Assembly: GCA_905182985.1 (NCBI GenBank)
Contig: CAJJDN010000036.1
Location: forward strand, 63,549 to 127,548
From: Paramecium sonneborni
Taxonomy: Eukaryota > Ciliophora > Oligohymenophorea > Peniculida > Parameciidae
Direction of reading: 5' to 3'
DNA: 64,000 nucleotides
This document shows, piece after piece, positions 61,314 through 64,000 of this stretch. A model generated the notes under the pieces. The model was given only the letters and a program-made list of their open reading frames with translations, made no database searches and was not told the origin of the DNA. The translations under genes and the position numbers were made by a program. Positions within the stretch are counted from its first letter, which is position 1, and every line of letters begins with the position of its first letter.

Positions 61314-62687
61314 TAGTTAAGTATGCAAATTAAGCAATTATAAAAATTTTCTAATTCCATCTGACGCTTACTTGCTGTATGAATTGTAATAATAAATTGA
61401 GCAAAATGCTTTTATTGTTGTTGAGTAGCATTAAAAGCAAATGTCAAATAATTTGAATAATATAGTATTAATTGAAGTTAAAAGTAAATACTGATGGAAA
61501 TTGAATCTGAGTATAACAACTTAAGACTTGATATAAATTTGTTTACTAATACTTCATTAACAAAGCTTTCAGGATCAAATATTAATAAATAATGAATCTC
61601 TATTGCTTTCTCTATGTATTCAGATAAATGTAACCTCTTATTCAAAATAGGATTACTAGAAGATTAAATTATTCTATAAAAAAAGAATTAGGTTTCTTTG
61701 AAACTTTATTTTAAAATTAAAGTTGCACTTGATTTATAGATTGTATTTTTGTTAATTTATTTGTTTCAATTTATTTACTTTAACTATTAGAATTTTATAT
61801 ATTTAATATTGAATTTATTGGAAATTTCTTCATGATAGATTCAGACACAATCACTCTTGATTAAATTTATGGGTGTCATTTCAAAAAAGTACCATTGCTT
61901 TATGGGGAAATGGAAGGAACTAATCCATTTCCAATAAATGAGGCTGATGAAGATTTAGATTCTGATAAATAACCTGAATAGACAAAGCAAATTTCACCAA
62001 CTTAATAAAAAGCATAATTAAAACCATTAATAAAAACAAGGAGGAGATAATAAACTGTTCATAAATCACCTATGAATATGAGTTAATTTGAGAGGCATAT
62101 TGGATTTCGAAATTCTTTTTATAAGAATAATAATAAAATCAATTTAGCATCTAGGTAAAGGGCCGAGGAAGTAAAAAATTAAGAAATTGGAATGTTTACT
62201 AAATATGTTTAAAGGTTTTAGCTTCAAAAATTATAAATTTGGAATTGAATTAATCGTAGATTAATAATTTGAATCGACATCTAATTTTTGCTATTTATTA
62301 TTTAATATTAATTTCTAAATTTTTATACCAATTAAAAATTTTAATAATATTGATTATGAATTTTTATCAAACTCATACAGCATATATTATCAGAAATTAT
62401 TTGAATTATAAAATGATCAATTATTGTAGAATCTTATAAAATTAAAAATAAAAATAATGGATGATGAAATATACATAAAATAGCCTTTGAATGATGAATA
62501 GAATGATCAATCAGAAAAGTTTAAGAAAATATTTTTATTTTATTAGATAATCCTAATTTGTATAAAATGATGAATCAATAGAACATTTAGTAAATTCCTT
62601 AATCTAAAATTAATAACCTAATGAGGATGATTAACTTAAGTAATAAATTGTTAAAAAGAGGATTAATGATTAAAGGTAATTCATGAA
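61314..62687. repeat. Second copy of 1374-bp perfect direct repeat
   Basis: Repeats 59938-61311 and continues into the Myb domain exon. Confidence 0.95.
61832..62248 (+). CDS. Hypothetical protein, copy 2 of an assembly duplicate
   Basis: Identical to 60456-60872 (138 residues, acidic middle and basic C-terminus). It is contiguous with the intact Myb gene downstream, so this is the copy to retain if the duplicate is collapsed. Confidence 0.75.
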
Positions 62688-62914
62688 CTGTATAAATAAT
62701 GCATTTTAGATTCACTTTCTAAGAGGATAAACGAATCTTAGAGTTAGTTCAATAGGTGGGACCAAATTTTAATAAGATAGTGAAATCATTTCCTGGGAAA
62801 ACAATGAACATGATAAAAAATAGATATTATAAAAGATTGCGCTACATTAAAGAAGATCTTCAAAAAGATTAAGAATAAATCAAGAAACAATCGAAACATA
62901 AAAAATATAATTGA
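62457..62914 (+). CDS. Myb/SANT-like DNA-binding protein
   Basis: Spliced product of 131 residues with introns of 28 and 34 nt; frame closes. The N-terminal half is acidic and Gln-rich (NDESIEHLVNSLIQNQQ). The C-terminal half is one Myb-like repeat: RFTFQEDKRILELVQQVGPN, then KIVKSFPGKTMNMIKNRYYK, matching the pattern W/F-T-x-E-E-D, helix, G-x-x-W/F, and R-T-x-x-Q/M-x-x-N-R-Y/W. It probably binds DNA as a transcription factor. The N at 61312 interrupts the same intron in the other copy. Confidence 0.85.
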
Positions 62915-63319
62915 ATTTTTATCTTTTTATAGGCTAATCTAGCCATTTTAATATTGCCATTTAATTACTTTAATAATAAATTTATATTGTTATGTTTCTA
63001 AATTTCTCTAAATAAAAATAAAACTACATCAAATGTTAAAATAGATATTTGATTTAAGTTATTAAGAAGAAATAATACAATTTGAGTTAAACTGAAGCTA
63101 ATTTTTTATAAGGATGAGAATTTAATTGTATTAATTTTGTTTTTAAAAATATGCAATAATTTTATTTGAAATTAATTTATATAATTGTTAAGAGTTTTGG
63201 TAAAGAAATAAGATGTAAATATAAAAATGGGAGAAAGGATGTTAAATAAGATAAAAAATAATATGTGAAAACATAAATATATAAAATTTGTTTTGATTAG
63301 CAAAAATAATTAAATTTAT
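62915..63319. other. Gene-free stretch
   Basis: AT-rich spacer between two plus-strand genes. No feature supported. Confidence 0.5.
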
Positions 63320-64000
63320 ATGACAGATTAAAATTAATAAAGTCATAATAATATAGAAGATTAATAAGAAGGATCAGAACAATGTAGTGATGAAGAATTA
63401 GATGTTTTTCATTATTAGGAAGAAAAGTAGTGATTTATGAATGAATATTAGAGAGAAATATCCGATGTTGGTAAGGTTATTAGAGAATGTGTTAAGCTAA
63501 GTGTTAGTAAATTTATTAACAATTTATGCATTATATGGGGATGATATAAGAATAATATGTTTTGATAAAAGAGCAGATAGTGCTTTTGATGGGATAACAA
63601 TATTTTGCATAGTAAATAAAAAATAATGAATTGATAGATAATATTTTCTACTGAAATAGTAATAACATCGATAGTAAGATAGGAGTACTTGAATTCATTT
63701 TTTTTTTGGCTTGATATAATATCTACAATTTCACAGATCTTAGATATAACGTTATTTAATATAGCAGTAGGTTTAGAGTAATAAATTTATTAAGCAATAG
63801 AGGTTCAGTATCAGCAAAATAAGGATCAGACTTAAAATAGGCAAATAAAGCATCAAAAACAAGTTCTAAAGCAATAAGAGTAGTGAGATTAGTAAGATTA
63901 ATAAGGATAGTAAAATTATATAAAGCTGTTAATTATTAAAGAGAATTAAGTTTAAAAAGAAGTAAAACAAAGTTGAATACAATAACCCTTATGAAGAATC
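63320..64000 (+). CDS. Ion-channel domain protein with S4 voltage sensor, likely cyclase N-terminus (partial)
   Basis: The 5' end of a gene that runs off the right edge, with three introns of 25, 26 and 23 nt. An acidic Gln-rich N-terminus (QEGSEQCSDEELDVF) is followed by hydrophobic segments (around VLVNLLTIYALYGDD, ITIFCIIIFSTEIVI and FFFWLDIISTISQILDIT). Next comes an S4 helix with Arg or Lys every third residue (AIRVVRLVRLIRIVKLYK). Ciliate and apicomplexan adenylyl cyclases carry such a K+-channel-like N-terminus before the catalytic domain, and the SKTSSKAIRVVRLVRL context resembles them. The cyclase part is not in the window, so a plain ion channel remains possible. Confidence 0.82.

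Overview
The window looks like macronuclear DNA of a ciliate of the Paramecium type. It is very AT-rich. Long, recognisable proteins appear only if TAA and TAG are read as glutamine and TGA is the sole stop. Exons are joined by tiny GT..AG introns of about 18-34 nt, and genes are packed on both strands with intergenic gaps often under 100 bp. I re-translated the window by eye under this code. For most gene models below the spliced length came out as an exact multiple of three, which I used as the main internal check.

Layout. 1-7.8 kb: an edge fragment, a MORN protein, two coiled-coil or Q-rich unknowns, a RING/TRAF E3-like protein and a dual-specificity phosphatase. 8-14.2 kb: a Ser/Thr kinase, an Alba-family protein and a cGMP-dependent protein kinase with cyclic-nucleotide-binding domains. 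15.4-21.9 kb: a multi-pass membrane protein, an RBR-like zinc finger, the dynein regulatory complex subunit DRC4/GAS8, a secreted AEK-repeat protein and an unknown. 22.7-28.6 kb: small unknowns and a second Ser/Thr kinase. 28.6-32.2 kb: roadblock-type dynein light chain, ataxin-3-like deubiquitinase (Josephin plus UBX), cyclophilin and MORN protein. 33-43 kb: an HTH protein, several unknowns, a 1032-residue C2/DUF1765-like protein, the splicing factor SART1/Snu66 and TCTP. 44-49 kb: a two-CNB protein and a membrane hybrid histidine kinase whose catalytic residues are all lost. 50-54 kb: a decayed minus-strand gene. 54-64 kb: a membrane RING protein, two small HTH/Myb proteins, a large MORN protein, a kinase pseudogene and the 5' end of an ion-channel/cyclase-type gene with an S4 voltage sensor.

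The strongest structural feature is not biological. Four single-N gaps (9700, 33983, 52953, 61312) are each flanked by perfect direct repeats of 1224, 1185, 1048 and 1374 bp, so four overlapping contig ends were joined without merging and the genes in them are artificially doubled.

Functionally the set is that of a ciliated cell: axoneme assembly and regulation (DRC4, roadblock, MORN proteins), cyclic-nucleotide signalling (PKG, CNB protein, S4-bearing cyclase-like gene), ubiquitin handling (RING, RBR, ataxin-3) and RNA processing. I found no operon-like system, CRISPR array, transposon or tRNA. The most unusual biology is the catalytically dead hybrid histidine kinase and two places where the sequence suggests retained internal eliminated sequences or non-canonical splicing.
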